A DNA stretch of 15,986 bases from an uncultured Gammaproteobacteria bacterium (GTDB taxonomy: Bacteria; Pseudomonadota; Gammaproteobacteria; Steroidobacterales; JABDMI01): positions 1 to 15,986 of the forward strand of contig CALHVH010000173.1 in the NCBI GenBank assembly GCA_938039225.1, read 5' to 3'. Shown piece by piece: positions 6,190 through 14,675 of this stretch. A program made the translations under genes and the position numbers. The notes below the pieces were generated by a model. That model did not search any database. It saw nothing but the letters and a program-made list of their open reading frames with translations, and was not told the origin of the DNA. Position 1 is the first letter of the stretch. The number at the start of each line of letters is the position of its first letter.

Positions 6190-6762
6190 ATGGCAAACTT
6201 AAATCTCCAATGTAATTGCGGTAATGTTCAAGGTTTTGTAAAGAACGTAACACCCAAATCAGGAAATAGATGTATTTGTTTTTGCAAAGACTGTCAAGCG
6301 TTCCCAAACGAACTGGGTCAAGCTGATTCAGTCTTGGACGAACATGGTGGAACCGAACTTTTTCAAGCCGCACTTTCCCATGTGAACATCACTCAAGGCA
6401 GCGACAATCTTCGTTGCCTAAGACTCACTAAAAAGGGTTTGTATAGATGGTACACCGATTGCTGTAATACAGCGGTCGGAAATACCGTCAGTGCTAAAAT
6501 TCCATTCTTTGGAATAGTACACTCCTTTATCAAAGATGAAATGGATAGAACTGAACTTCTTGGTCCTATTCGTGGAGCCGTATTTATTAAGCATGCAAAA
6601 GACGGCTATGAAAAACCCGATACTTATGCTTCAGAACTTGTAGTTAACTTGAGAGTGATTGCAAAATTATTGGTGTGGAAAATGAAAGGGTTTAGTAAGC
6701 CTTCAGTCTTCTTTGATGAAAACGGTCGTGCCATAGTCAAGCCAAATATAATAGAAAAATAA
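6190..6762 (+). CDS. GFA-like zinc-ribbon protein (DUF6151-like)
   Basis: A 190-residue cytoplasmic protein with cysteine pairs in the order seen in the GFA / Mss4-like fold: C8-x-C10 (CNCG), C28/C30 with C32-x-x-C35 (CICFCKDC), and C91-C92 (YTDCCNTAVG). In the glutathione-dependent formaldehyde-activating (GFA) superfamily these cysteines hold structural and catalytic zinc. This protein is the longer variant I associate with DUF6151, with a second half (115-190) lacking cysteines, and its reaction is unknown. It begins a close run with the membrane protein (12-base gap) and the GNAT that follows (20-base gap), probably an operon. The ribosome site is weak. Confidence 0.75.
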   Translation: MANLNLQCNCGNVQGFVKNVTPKSGNRCICFCKDCQAFPNELGQADSVLDEHGGTELFQAALSHVNITQGSDNLRCLRLTKKGLYRWYTDCCNTAVGNTVSAKIPFFGIVHSFIKDEMDRTELLGPIRGAVFIKHAKDGYEKPDTYASELVVNLRVIAKLLVWKMKGFSKPSVFFDENGRAIVKPNIIEK

Positions 6763-6774
6763 TTTGGAAAATTA

Positions 6775-7182
6775 ATGTCGATTACTCTGTTTAAAGTATT
6801 AATGACCTTAGTAGTCTTTTTACTAACGCGTTACGCATCTAGAAACCGAAACTCAAAATTTACATCCATTTTCTTTGGCAGAAATGGTCCTGTGCCACAA
6901 GACTTTGAGCCAAAGTATCGCTATTTTTTTCGGTGGGCTTTATATTCTCTCTCTTGGTCAGTTATTCTCATTTATGGTTATTATTTTTGTATTGTTGAGA
7001 TGAAGGTAGAAATTTTCCAAGATGAACATGTAATAATAACGGCAATTTTTGCAATGGGCTTGCCACTATTGATCGGAACAGCGGTGTTCGCTTTTTTGGG
7101 GTCTTCAGTGAGAGCACTTTGGGCCTATTGTTTTAATCGAACTGAGCTTTTGATGGAAGACCCAGATAATCTTAAAATTTAA
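6775..7182 (+). CDS. Small integral membrane protein, unknown
   Basis: A 135-residue protein with GGAAAA 4-9 bases before the ATG. Three hydrophobic segments are visible: about residues 3-19 (ITLFKVLMTLVVFLLT), 51-73 (ALYSLSWSVILIYGYYFCIV) and 86-110 (ITAIFAMGLPLLIGTAVFAF). A basic, aromatic loop lies between the first two (residues 20-50, with the Arg/Asn/Lys-rich run RYASRNRNSK), and the tail is acidic. I recognise no family. Its position between the GFA-like gene and a GNAT, with short gaps, suggests co-transcription. Confidence 0.65.
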   Translation: MSITLFKVLMTLVVFLLTRYASRNRNSKFTSIFFGRNGPVPQDFEPKYRYFFRWALYSLSWSVILIYGYYFCIVEMKVEIFQDEHVIITAIFAMGLPLLIGTAVFAFLGSSVRALWAYCFNRTELLMEDPDNLKI

Positions 7183-7202
7183 AATAAACCTAATTGACTG
7201 AT

Positions 7203-7616
7203 ATGAAAATACAATTAATCGAAAAAGCCTCACCAAAAATTATAGAACAATTAGTGGATGGCGTTAGACATTTTAATACCACATATCTTGGTTATACCGA
7301 TGCAAGTCCTTTGCTTAGTATTATCAAAGATGATAATGCCAACTTATTAGGGGGAGTGGCAGGTAGAACCATCTATGGTCATTTTTTGATTGAGGTGGTA
7401 TGGGTTTCTGGGCAACAACGGGGACAAGGTCTTGGCACGCAACTTATGCTGGCTGCAGAAAAAATAGCGAGAGCGCGCGGGTGTATTGGTGCTCAAGTTG
7501 ATACACTCTCTTTTCAAGGCATAGAATTTTATACCAGCTTAGGTTTTAAAGAAGTAGGTCGAGTTAAGAATTTTCCAGAAGGGTATGATCGAGTTTTTTA
7601 TCATAAAGACTACTGA
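7203..7616 (+). CDS. GNAT acetyltransferase, small type (unrelated to the pair upstream)
   Basis: A 137-residue GNAT (Acetyltransf_1 type). The strand EVVWVSGQ leads into motif A, R73-G-Q-G-L-G (R-x-x-G-x-G), then a long helix with LMLAAEKIARARGC, then AQVDTLSFQGIEFYTSLGF, the typical motif B, and a C-terminal strand around YDRVFYHKDY. I chose ATG 7203; a TTG at 7194 would add three residues and neither has a strong ribosome site. The sequence shares only the fold with the two GNATs at 3455 and 4528. Substrate unknown. It is the last gene of the + strand run, convergent with the operon that ends at 7668. Confidence 0.85.
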   Translation: MKIQLIEKASPKIIEQLVDGVRHFNTTYLGYTDASPLLSIIKDDNANLLGGVAGRTIYGHFLIEVVWVSGQQRGQGLGTQLMLAAEKIARARGCIGAQVDTLSFQGIEFYTSLGFKEVGRVKNFPEGYDRVFYHKDY

Positions 7617-7644
7617 ATTTTTTTGTCAGACTTAATTTCTCTAT

Positions 7645-7663
7645 AGTATATTCAAAATATACT
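7645..7663. terminator. 8-bp perfect hairpin between convergent genes
   Basis: AGTATATT-caa-AATATACT, perfect arms with a 3-base loop, 4 bases downstream of the MBL-gene stop (- strand) and 28 bases after the GNAT stop (+ strand). The stem is AT-rich and no long T-run follows directly on either strand, though a run of seven T lies at 7618-7624. A shared weak terminator is the likely role. Confidence 0.4.
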
Positions 7664-7667
7664 GAGT

Positions 7668-8498
7668 TTATTGCAATTGGGTTTTCTCGCCCGGAGTAGA
7701 AAAATATCGCTCCTTGCTGGCAATTAAATCTTGTGGAACTGCAATTGGAACATGTACTCCAATATTTTCTTTGGCTTTAATGCGTTCCTTAAGAATTAAC
7801 TGTCCGCTTTGACTGGTCATAAACCAATAGGGAGGAAAGGCCGTATTGGTGCTTTGTTTATCCCAATGAGCTATTAAAGGCTTAAAGTGTTCATCATTGG
7901 GGTCAGCATCTCCCATATGTACCACGGTAATTTCATTATTCAGAGTAACACGAAACACTAAATTAGCAATCCCTGCACGCTCAGGCCAACCGGCATGCGG
8001 AATACGCACAGCATCGAATTTTATATTGTCTAATGTTTCACTAAAGGGCTCATCTTTATAGGCTAATTCGATGGCACGCATCTGTGACTTTATGTCTTGG
8101 GCATCTTCTAGATCAATCAAGGCATCAATAGCTTGCTTTGGTGCAATTAAAGTTGTATCTGGAAAATGTCTTAAAAATTTGGCTAAATCACCACTGGAAA
8201 AATGATCAGCATGAGCGTGACTAATAAATATATAGTCAATGGCATCGTAAGGAGCTTGATTGGTAAATAAGGCTGTGCGTATATTTTCGGGTACTGCCTG
8301 ATAAATAGTAAATGTGTTATGGAAAAAAGGATCGAATAAAACCTTTACACCTGAGTGTTCAATCATTATCGCCTCATTACCAAGATAAGTAGCTGTGCTA
8401 GGTTTAATGTCGTTGGTATCAGAGTGCTCACTGCATGCACTAATAAACAATAAACTAAAACTTACTAGTAAGCTATAAAACGAAAATTTATTCATCAT
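7668..8498 (-). CDS. Metallo-beta-lactamase-fold hydrolase, lipoprotein (UlaG-like)
   Basis: A 276-residue protein with lipobox ISAC, lipidated Cys22 followed by Ser (outer-membrane sorting expected). The mature part is an MBL fold of the UlaG/UPF0173-like group: FDPFF (55-59), metal motif HAHADH (94-99), His168 in IPHAGWPERAG, Asp197 in HMGDADP, and His249 in GVHVP. All metal ligands are present, so a working di-metal hydrolase is expected. Relatives act on lactones, phosphodiesters or N-acyl phospholipids; the substrate cannot be read here. I chose the paired ATGs at 8498/8495 (MMNKF) with GAAG 6 bases ahead; an upstream ATG at 8522 has poor spacing. The start overlaps the end of the preceding gene by 11 bases, so translation is probably coupled. 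Confidence 0.85.
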   Translation of the reverse strand: MMNKFSFYSLLVSFSLLFISACSEHSDTNDIKPSTATYLGNEAIMIEHSGVKVLFDPFFHNTFTIYQAVPENIRTALFTNQAPYDAIDYIFISHAHADHFSSGDLAKFLRHFPDTTLIAPKQAIDALIDLEDAQDIKSQMRAIELAYKDEPFSETLDNIKFDAVRIPHAGWPERAGIANLVFRVTLNNEITVVHMGDADPNDEHFKPLIAHWDKQSTNTAFPPYWFMTSQSGQLILKERIKAKENIGVHVPIAVPQDLIASKERYFSTPGEKTQLQ

Positions 8499-9033
8499 CA
8501 GTTTCTTCTTCAGGTGGAGCATCCTTGTTTACAAATAAGTATTCGGTAATGAAGCCAAATACCAGTAGAGCAAAAAATCCAAGTAAAACGAAAATAAATA
8601 ACATACGTAATATATAACTTTTTAAAGAATAACCTTTTTCTACTACTGAGAACCTCTTGGATAATTCAGGCTTGGTGTTTGAATAGGCAATATTTACTGT
8701 CTCAGAATCGGTATAGTCATCTGCATTTTTTTCATTGCTTACAAAGCTGCCAGTGTAGGTTTTTTCATTGGCTAGATAAACGTAATCAAAATGATAAGTG
8801 GCACCGGTTTTTTTTCCTCTAGAAGTATTTTCTTCAATCCGATTTAAGCTGAATTTAGCCTCAACTGTGCTGTAGTCGGAGCCTATGCTATTAATTTCTT
8901 TGTGGGCTTGAAAACCTGTGTAGGCAAAAAAACCCATAACTCCAATAAATGCAAGCCAGCAAATATATTGTGCAATTTTAGAGATTGTAGAATGCGTTTT
9001 TCCACTTACTGAAAAGCTTAAAAATTTTAACAT
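8488..9033 (-). CDS. DUF3592-like membrane protein
   Basis: A 181-residue protein with a TM segment at about 19-42, an extracytoplasmic strand-rich domain (about 50-130), a second TM at about 140-164 and a short acidic tail (APPEEETDDE). This architecture and the segment VNIAYSNTKPELSKRF fit the DUF3592 family, whose function is unknown. AGGA lies 5 bases before the ATG. It is the middle gene of a three-gene - strand operon: 14 bases after the M28 peptidase gene and overlapping the MBL gene. The context suggests an accessory role for the lipoprotein hydrolases, but nothing in the sequence proves it. Confidence 0.65.
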   Translation of the reverse strand: MLKFLSFSVSGKTHSTISKIAQYICWLAFIGVMGFFAYTGFQAHKEINSIGSDYSTVEAKFSLNRIEENTSRGKKTGATYHFDYVYLANEKTYTGSFVSNEKNADDYTDSETVNIAYSNTKPELSKRFSVVEKGYSLKSYILRMLFIFVLLGFFALLVFGFITEYLFVNKDAPPEEETDDE

Positions 9034-9047
9034 GGTATTCCTGGGTA

Positions 9048-10025
9048 TTAGTTGCTTGGTGATAAATTGATTTCTTGAGACTTGCTTTGAGCGATTTTTT
9101 CTATTGCTGGAATCAAATTATTAATTAAATCGGCCATGTGTTGATAATCTAATTTTTCTGCTTCATCCTCAACATGGTGATAAAACTCATAGTTAGTGAA
9201 ATCAAAAGTAGATATAGTTTGAGCAGGAACCTTAAGTTTATCAAACACTGGATAATTATCTGATCGCTTGAAAAGATTATATTCTTGAGCTTGCGGTAAA
9301 AAACCAATTAAATTCTTACCTGAGTGACGGTTAAGAAGCTCAGCCATATTTGAAGAATCAAATCCCGTAATATAGGCTTGGTAATCCTTGTTTTGCATTG
9401 GAATCCCAATCATCTCAAAATTAAGCATGCAATAGACCTTGATATTTTGCTCAGATAAACTTTCAGCGAAATGTTTAGAACCTAATAAACCCATTTCTTC
9501 GGCTGAAAATAGGGCGACTAGAATACTGCGTTTGTTGGTTCTACTTGCTGAAAAGTGTTTTGCAATGGCTAGGGCTGCACTTACACCAGCCGCATTATCA
9601 TTTGCACCATTAGCAATTGTGTCGGTCTCATCGTTTTTACTTTCACCTATATGATCGTAATGGGCGCCGATGATGATGACTTCATCTTTTAGGCTAGAGT
9701 CTGTACCAGGGATAAAACTAATGATATTGCTAGTCTCAAGCCCTTTGGCCATAAAAGTTTCTCTATAAATATTTACACCAGGCGTTTTTATGTAGCTTTG
9801 TAACTCTCTCTCAATAAAGTTTGCTGCTTTTTCAATGCCAGGAGTGCCAGTTTTTCTACCCATGAATTCATCAGAACTCAGTGTGCTGACGATATTTTTT
9901 AAATAGCTGGAAGAAATTTTTGTGTCTTGGCTGGATTCAGAATGTGTTGCTAATTTTGAGGTGCAGGCGGTGAATAAAAGCACTATTAGAAGAATAAGGC
10001 TGGTATTACTGGATTTATTTTGCAT
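9048..10025 (-). CDS. M28-family metallopeptidase, lipoprotein
   Basis: A 325-residue protein with lipobox FTAC (lipidated Cys21, then Thr). The M28 zinc aminopeptidase core is intact: His122 in GAHYDHIG, Asp143 in GANDNAAG, Glu176-Glu177 in SAEEMGLLGS (catalytic base and ligand), Glu204 in NFEMIG (a position that is Asp or Glu in M28), and His283 in YHHVED. The segment DEFMGRKTGTPG (52-63) is the usual N-terminal M28 motif. It should cleave N-terminal residues from peptides at the outer membrane or in the periplasm. It is the first gene of the operon with the DUF3592-like and MBL genes. It starts 88 bases from the divergent M20 gene, so the two may share control. The ribosome site is not obvious. 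Confidence 0.9.
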   Translation of the reverse strand: MQNKSSNTSLILLIVLLFTACTSKLATHSESSQDTKISSSYLKNIVSTLSSDEFMGRKTGTPGIEKAANFIERELQSYIKTPGVNIYRETFMAKGLETSNIISFIPGTDSSLKDEVIIIGAHYDHIGESKNDETDTIANGANDNAAGVSAALAIAKHFSASRTNKRSILVALFSAEEMGLLGSKHFAESLSEQNIKVYCMLNFEMIGIPMQNKDYQAYITGFDSSNMAELLNRHSGKNLIGFLPQAQEYNLFKRSDNYPVFDKLKVPAQTISTFDFTNYEFYHHVEDEAEKLDYQHMADLINNLIPAIEKIAQSKSQEINLSPSN

Positions 10026-10060
10026 TAGTATATGAATAAGTGATTTATATAGCTGTATAG

Positions 10061-10066
10061 TATAAT
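10061..10066 (+). promoter_or_regulatory. Possible -10 element for the M20 amidohydrolase gene
   Basis: An exact TATAAT in the 88-base gap between divergent starts (10025 and 10114), about 48 bases from the + strand ATG. No good -35 was found at 16-18 bases. The overlapping reverse-strand TATACT could serve the M28 operon, which would put both promoters on top of each other; this is inference. Confidence 0.3.
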
Positions 10067-10113
10067 CTAATCACAAAATACTCATACTTATTATTAGCTC
10101 ATTTGGATACATT

Positions 10114-11427
10114 ATGAAAACTACATTTTATAAGAATTTTGCCATTTTACTGTTTGCTAGTGCCTTGACTTCAACCGCAATCGCTAGGCCTCTAAGCACA
10201 GTTACCGATAAAATGGCAGCTGAACAGCATGACCAAGTTGTTGAGCTAAGACGCTGGTTTCATCAGAACCCAGAATTGAGTAATAGAGAGTTTAAAACTG
10301 CTGAGCGTATTACTACAGAATTAGAGAAGTTAGGCTTAGAAGTGCAGACTAAAGTAGCACATACCGGTGTAGTCGCCTTACTTAAGGGGGCAAAACCAGG
10401 GCCAACAGTAGCTCTTAGAGCGGATATGGATGCATTACCGGTTACCGAAAATACTGGGCTTGATTTTGCATCAACCGCAAAAGCTGAATTTGCCGGTAAA
10501 GATGTAGGGGTTATGCATGCTTGTGGACATGATAGTCATATGGCGATGTTACTCGGCGCCGCCAAAATTTTGACCAGTCTTAAAGATGAATTACATGGAG
10601 ATGTATTATTTATTTTCCAACCAGCCGAAGAAGGTGCACCTCCAGGAGAAGAGGGTGGTGCAGAGCTGATGCTAAAAGAAGGTTTGTTTAAAAAATATAA
10701 ACCGGACGTTGTATTTGGTATGCATGTTGGACTGAATATGAAAGGTGGTCGAATTGCGGTACGTCCTGGTCCAGCAATGGCAGCGGTTGATCAATTTGAG
10801 GTATTTGTTAGAGGTAAGCAAACGCATGGAGCAAGACCATGGGGCGGTATTGATCCTATTGTGATCTCCTCGCAAATTATTTTAGGCTTACAAACCATTG
10901 CAAGTCGTCAAATAAATGTCACTAAGCAACCTTCAATTATTACCGTAGGAAAAATTAACGGTGGGGTTCGTCATAATATTATTCCTGATTTGGTTGAACT
11001 GTGGGGCACTATACGTACCTTTGATCTAGACATGCGTAAGGATATTCATACTAGAATAGCAAAAACCGCAAAAGCGATTGGCGAGAGTGCTGGAGCTGAG
11101 GTTGAAGTTGTTATTCAAGAAGGTTATCCCGTGACGGTTAATGACCCTGAATTAACCACGCAAATGCTGCCTACCTTAGAAAGAATTATGGGAGACATCG
11201 GGGTGGTCACGCCGGATTTAGTAACGGGTGCCGAAGATTTTTCATTTTTTGCTCAAGAGGTTCCAGGTCTATTTTTGTTCTTGGGTTCAGTGCCCAAAGA
11301 TGTAGATCCTAAATCAGCACCATCAAATCATTCTCCCTTTTTCACTATTGATGAGTCTATTATGCAGACAGGTGTTAGAGCCTATGTTGATATGACACTA
11401 GATTACATCGAACAGTTTGAGCAGTAA
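10114..11427 (+). CDS. Exported M20-family amidohydrolase
   Basis: A 437-residue protein with a Sec signal peptide (cleavage near TAIA-RP, residue 24) and GGA 6 bases before the ATG. It is an M20D-type amidohydrolase, the group of hippurate hydrolases, IAA-amino-acid hydrolases and N-acetyldiaminopimelate deacetylases. Visible landmarks: RRWFHQNPELS (46-56), RADMDALP (102-109), HACGHD with Cys137 and His139, Glu172-Glu173 in PAEEG, His204 in GMHVG, the dimerisation-domain segment with HGARPWGGIDP (238-248), TGAEDF (371-376) and His406 in NHSPFF. All metal and catalytic positions are present. It should hydrolyse an N-acyl or dipeptide-like amide in the periplasm; the signal peptide argues against a lysine-pathway role. 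Confidence 0.9.
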   Translation: MKTTFYKNFAILLFASALTSTAIARPLSTVTDKMAAEQHDQVVELRRWFHQNPELSNREFKTAERITTELEKLGLEVQTKVAHTGVVALLKGAKPGPTVALRADMDALPVTENTGLDFASTAKAEFAGKDVGVMHACGHDSHMAMLLGAAKILTSLKDELHGDVLFIFQPAEEGAPPGEEGGAELMLKEGLFKKYKPDVVFGMHVGLNMKGGRIAVRPGPAMAAVDQFEVFVRGKQTHGARPWGGIDPIVISSQIILGLQTIASRQINVTKQPSIITVGKINGGVRHNIIPDLVELWGTIRTFDLDMRKDIHTRIAKTAKAIGESAGAEVEVVIQEGYPVTVNDPELTTQMLPTLERIMGDIGVVTPDLVTGAEDFSFFAQEVPGLFLFLGSVPKDVDPKSAPSNHSPFFTIDESIMQTGVRAYVDMTLDYIEQFEQ

Positions 11428-11548
11428 AATTTGATTATTGAAAAAATAAGTTAAGTAAGTTATTGATTTTTAATAGAAAATATGAAAGACAAATCTGTAA
11501 AATTACAGTAAAGTAGAAAGCGAAACCACATGGATATGTAAGTTTAGT

Positions 11549-12601
11549 ATGAGCATAAAGAAAATCAAAAATCTTATGACCAAGTTACTCACCGGAGATT
11601 CGGACGAGTTACTTGAAGTTAGCGTGCCTGAGCAAAGTAAAACTCTATCAATAGGACAAAGTCCAAGTTCTATGAGTGTTGATGATATTCTTAAATGCTC
11701 TGATTTATCTACTCTCTTGGCATGTGTCGAACTTAAAGATGGGCTCAAACGTGAAGCGGCAGTTATTCAACTAGGAGTATTGGGTGATCCGGTTGTAATA
11801 CCAAATTTAATAGAGCGTGTTAATGATTGGGTAGCAGAAATTCGGGCAGCGGCTAGGAGTGCATTACGTAAGCTTGCAATTCCAGAGAATGCCGAAGCTT
11901 TTGTTATGTCATTGCCGGAACTCTATCACTTACGTAAGTGTGATAGAGAAGATCATAGTGATTTTATTCATAAAATTGAAAATTACTTAATTCAACCTAC
12001 TAATGTATTAAATATTCTTGAAGGCCTAAACGATAGTGACACTAAAGTGGTAAATGCGTGTTTTGCTCTTGTTTTGAAATATAAACTGGCTGACATTGAT
12101 ACCTTTATTTTAAGTGCTCTCAAACATAAAGACTTAAGCATTCGTATCAAGGCTTCACACCTAGTAAACACTTTAGGAGAAGATGCAAAAAAAGAAGCTC
12201 TGAACTTGGCTCTACAAGATGAATATATGCCTATTCGCCGAGATGCGTTTTTAAGCTTAATGCAAATTTGGGGCAATGAAGGTTTAGTTAAAACAATGCT
12301 TTTTGATGAGCATGCTAGTATTCGTGAAATTGCAGTTGCACATCTCACAAAAATGGGCGAAGATGTTCAATATACATATTTACGTAGTCTTTCTCGTGAT
12401 GAACCTCAGGATTTGTGTGCAGCCTTATGGGGAATGGGCTTTTTAAAAGTTGCCGAATGTTCGACTTTAGTTAAACCATTCTTAACACATGAGAACTCAA
12501 AAGTTCGTAAACAAGCACAAAGTACTTTAGATGCACTAGAGAAATTACCAGAAAAATTTGTGGATACAGTAGAGTGGAACTCCATTGATACACAGTTTTA
12601 G
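11549..12601 (+). CDS. HEAT-repeat protein
   Basis: A 350-residue soluble protein with no signal peptide, built of helical pairs of HEAT type. Clear units: 66-109 (REAAVIQLGVLGDPVVIPNL, then VAEIRAAARSALRKL), 190-224 (DLSIRIKASHLVNTLGE), 225-271 (PIRRDAFLSLMQIWGN, then ASIREIAVAHLTKMGE) and 314-333 (SKVRKQAQSTLDAL). The first 45 residues are Ser-rich and probably loose. Such repeats make a protein-binding solenoid, and no enzyme motif is visible. The ribosome site is weak (AAG, about 9 bases ahead). It stands alone after the M20 gene (121-base gap with a CTGTAA-aa-TTACAG palindrome at 11495-11508) and converges on deaD. Confidence 0.8.
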   Translation: MSIKKIKNLMTKLLTGDSDELLEVSVPEQSKTLSIGQSPSSMSVDDILKCSDLSTLLACVELKDGLKREAAVIQLGVLGDPVVIPNLIERVNDWVAEIRAAARSALRKLAIPENAEAFVMSLPELYHLRKCDREDHSDFIHKIENYLIQPTNVLNILEGLNDSDTKVVNACFALVLKYKLADIDTFILSALKHKDLSIRIKASHLVNTLGEDAKKEALNLALQDEYMPIRRDAFLSLMQIWGNEGLVKTMLFDEHASIREIAVAHLTKMGEDVQYTYLRSLSRDEPQDLCAALWGMGFLKVAECSTLVKPFLTHENSKVRKQAQSTLDALEKLPEKFVDTVEWNSIDTQF

Positions 12602-12626
12602 AAGATAACTTTGTCTAATAAGCAAT

Positions 12627-12658
12627 AAAAAAGCCTAAGTATAAACTTAGGCTTTTTT
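12627..12658. terminator. Strong bidirectional intrinsic terminator
   Basis: A perfect 14-bp inverted repeat: AAAAAAGCCTAAGT, loop ataa, ACTTAGGCTTTTTT. The GC-containing stem followed by six T on each strand is a textbook rho-independent terminator in both directions. It ends the HEAT gene (26 bases after the stop, + strand) and deaD (13 bases after the stop, - strand). Confidence 0.9.
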
Positions 12659-12671
12659 ACAGAAAGAAAAT

Positions 12672-14675
12672 TTATGTTTTTTTCTTACGTTTAATTTCTT
12701 TCTTCTTTTTTCTAGCCTTAGTACGCTTATCTTTTTTTGGCTTTTTAGGTTTTGCATCGGATTTACGTTTAGGTTTTTTAGATCCGTCTTTATCAGAAGA
12801 TTCTTCCTTGCGTTTTACACGTGGTTTATCATCCCTTTTTGAGTCGCGTTTTTTTTCATCACGTGAACGTGACTTGGATTTGTCTGATGACTTTGGTTTA
12901 CTAAAGCCACGGTCTTTATAATCACGTTTTTCGCGTTTACGTTCTGAGCCATCATTATCAGCCGGTACTATATTTAACTTTTGTCCAGATACCCAAGCAC
13001 CTTTTAGGTCTTCAAAAACCTCTTTCGGCATGCCCTTAGGTAAATCCACCAAACTATGATCATCAAAAATATTAATTCGTCCAATATTTTTACTATCTAA
13101 ACCCGCTTCATTCGCAATGGCCCCTACGATATTGCCAGGCTTAACTTTATGCTTATGTCCAACGGCTAAGCGGTAACGCTGCATGCCTGCTTCTGGTGGT
13201 CCACCATCTGCGCCAGAACGTTTACGGTCACGGCTTGGTTTTCGTTCGCCTCGGTCACGATCTCGACCACGAGACCCACGCTCGCGAGATGATTTATCGT
13301 CTCCCCAACCCTTTGTTTTTGGTTCCGGTTTATTAGTCAGTAAAAATGGCGTATCACCTTGCATTAAGTGAGCCAATGCAGCTGCTATTTTTTCTACGGG
13401 TACATCATTCTCTTGAGTAAACTCAGTAATCAGATTATTAAAGAACGATAAGTCTTGATTATTAATAGTGTCTGAAATCTTTTGCTTTAGTTTTACAACC
13501 CGGTTGTCATTAATTGATTTGGTAGAAGGTAGTTCCATCATTTCAATTTTTGAATTGGTGGCGCGTTCAATAGACGACAACATACGTTTTTCACGAGGGG
13601 CTACAAATAAAATAGCATCACCTTGGCGACCCGCTCTACCGGTTCGGCCAATTCTATGTACATAAGATTCGGTGTCATGTGGGATATCGTAGTTAATTAC
13701 ATGACTGATTCGTTCAACATCCAAGCCTCTAGCTGCAACATCAGTAGCTACTAAGATATCTAGCTTGCCATTTTTTAAGTTGTTAATAGTTCTTTCACGT
13801 TGTGCCTGTGCAATATCACCATTTAGTACGGTGGCTGCATAACCTCTGGCTTCCAGTCGTTCGGCGAGTTCTACTGTGGCAATTTTTGTACGAACAAAAA
13901 TAATGATGGCATCAAAATCTTCAGCTTCCAGTATGCGAGTGATGGCTTCCAATTTTCGCACACCACGAACTGGCCAAAAGCGTTGTCGAATCGTTGAGGC
14001 GGTTTGGGTTTTTTGTTTAATGGTTATTTGCTGTGGATCATTCAGATATTTTGTAGCGATGCGTCTAATTTGACTAGGCATGGTTGCAGAGAAGAGTGCA
14101 ATCTGACGTTTTTCAGGAATTTGTTCTAATACCCATTCAACATCATCAATAAAACCCATGCGAAGCATTTCATCAGCTTCATCTAAAACCAAGGCTTTGA
14201 GTTCATCAACTTTCATGGTGCCTTTACGGATATGATCCATCACTCGGCCAGGTGTTCCAACAACCACATGAACACCACGTTTTAGTGAACGTATTTGACC
14301 ACCGTATTCTTGACCACCATAAACCGGTAATACGTGAAATCCTGGTATGTGTTTGGCGTATTTTTGAAAGGCCTCAGCGACTTGGATAGCAAGCTCACGG
14401 GTAGGTGCAAGTACTAAAATCTGAGGATTTTTTTGCTTAATGTCTATATTCGATAATAGAGGTAAGGCAAATGCAGCCGTTTTACCTGTACCGGTTTGCG
14501 CTTGCCCTAAAACGTCATTTCCATCAAGAAGTAGAGGAATGGTTTGGGCTTGGATTGGAGTGGGTTGTTCGTATCCCACCTCATCCAGTGCTTTGATTAT
14601 ATAGTTACTTAGTTGTAATTCTTTGAAAGTAGGGCCAGAAACAGGTATAGAACCCGTATTTGTATCGGTAGTCAT
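12672..14675 (-). CDS. deaD: DEAD-box ATP-dependent RNA helicase DeaD/CsdA
   Basis: A 667-residue DEAD-box RNA helicase of the cold-shock DeaD (CsdA) type, which unwinds RNA in ribosome assembly and mRNA turnover in the cytoplasm. Domains: Q motif (Phe17, then QPTPIQ 37-42), Walker A AQTGTGKT (59-66), PTRELA (91-96), TPGR (141-144), DEAD (165-168), SAT (196-198), motif V ARGLD (315-319) and motif VI HRIGRTGR (340-347). A DbpA-type RNA-binding domain spans about 498-572, after an Arg/Asp-rich linker (463-487). The tail, 573-667, is almost pure Lys/Arg/Ser/Asp and ends in poly-Lys; helicases of this type have basic tails and this one is long. AGG lies 8 bases before the ATG. The upstream gap of about 200 bases could be a structured leader. 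Confidence 0.95.
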   Translation of the reverse strand: MTTDTNTGSIPVSGPTFKELQLSNYIIKALDEVGYEQPTPIQAQTIPLLLDGNDVLGQAQTGTGKTAAFALPLLSNIDIKQKNPQILVLAPTRELAIQVAEAFQKYAKHIPGFHVLPVYGGQEYGGQIRSLKRGVHVVVGTPGRVMDHIRKGTMKVDELKALVLDEADEMLRMGFIDDVEWVLEQIPEKRQIALFSATMPSQIRRIATKYLNDPQQITIKQKTQTASTIRQRFWPVRGVRKLEAITRILEAEDFDAIIIFVRTKIATVELAERLEARGYAATVLNGDIAQAQRERTINNLKNGKLDILVATDVAARGLDVERISHVINYDIPHDTESYVHRIGRTGRAGRQGDAILFVAPREKRMLSSIERATNSKIEMMELPSTKSINDNRVVKLKQKISDTINNQDLSFFNNLITEFTQENDVPVEKIAAALAHLMQGDTPFLLTNKPEPKTKGWGDDKSSRERGSRGRDRDRGERKPSRDRKRSGADGGPPEAGMQRYRLAVGHKHKVKPGNIVGAIANEAGLDSKNIGRINIFDDHSLVDLPKGMPKEVFEDLKGAWVSGQKLNIVPADNDGSERKREKRDYKDRGFSKPKSSDKSKSRSRDEKKRDSKRDDKPRVKRKEESSDKDGSKKPKRKSDAKPKKPKKDKRTKARKKKKEIKRKKKT

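Noticed and set aside
2092..7616. Integron cassette array (many small same-direction genes, several GNATs)
   Set aside because: I checked the gaps after 3964, 4471, 5037 and 6081 for attC-like inverted repeats with GTTRRRY core sites and saw none. No integrase is present, and one gene pair overlaps, which cassettes do not do.
11495..11508. LexA (SOS) box: CTGTAA-aa-TTACAG upstream of the HEAT-repeat gene
   Set aside because: The gammaproteobacterial LexA box is CTG-N10-CAG (16 bases). This is CTG-N8-CAG and the gene has no link to DNA repair. It remains a plain palindrome.
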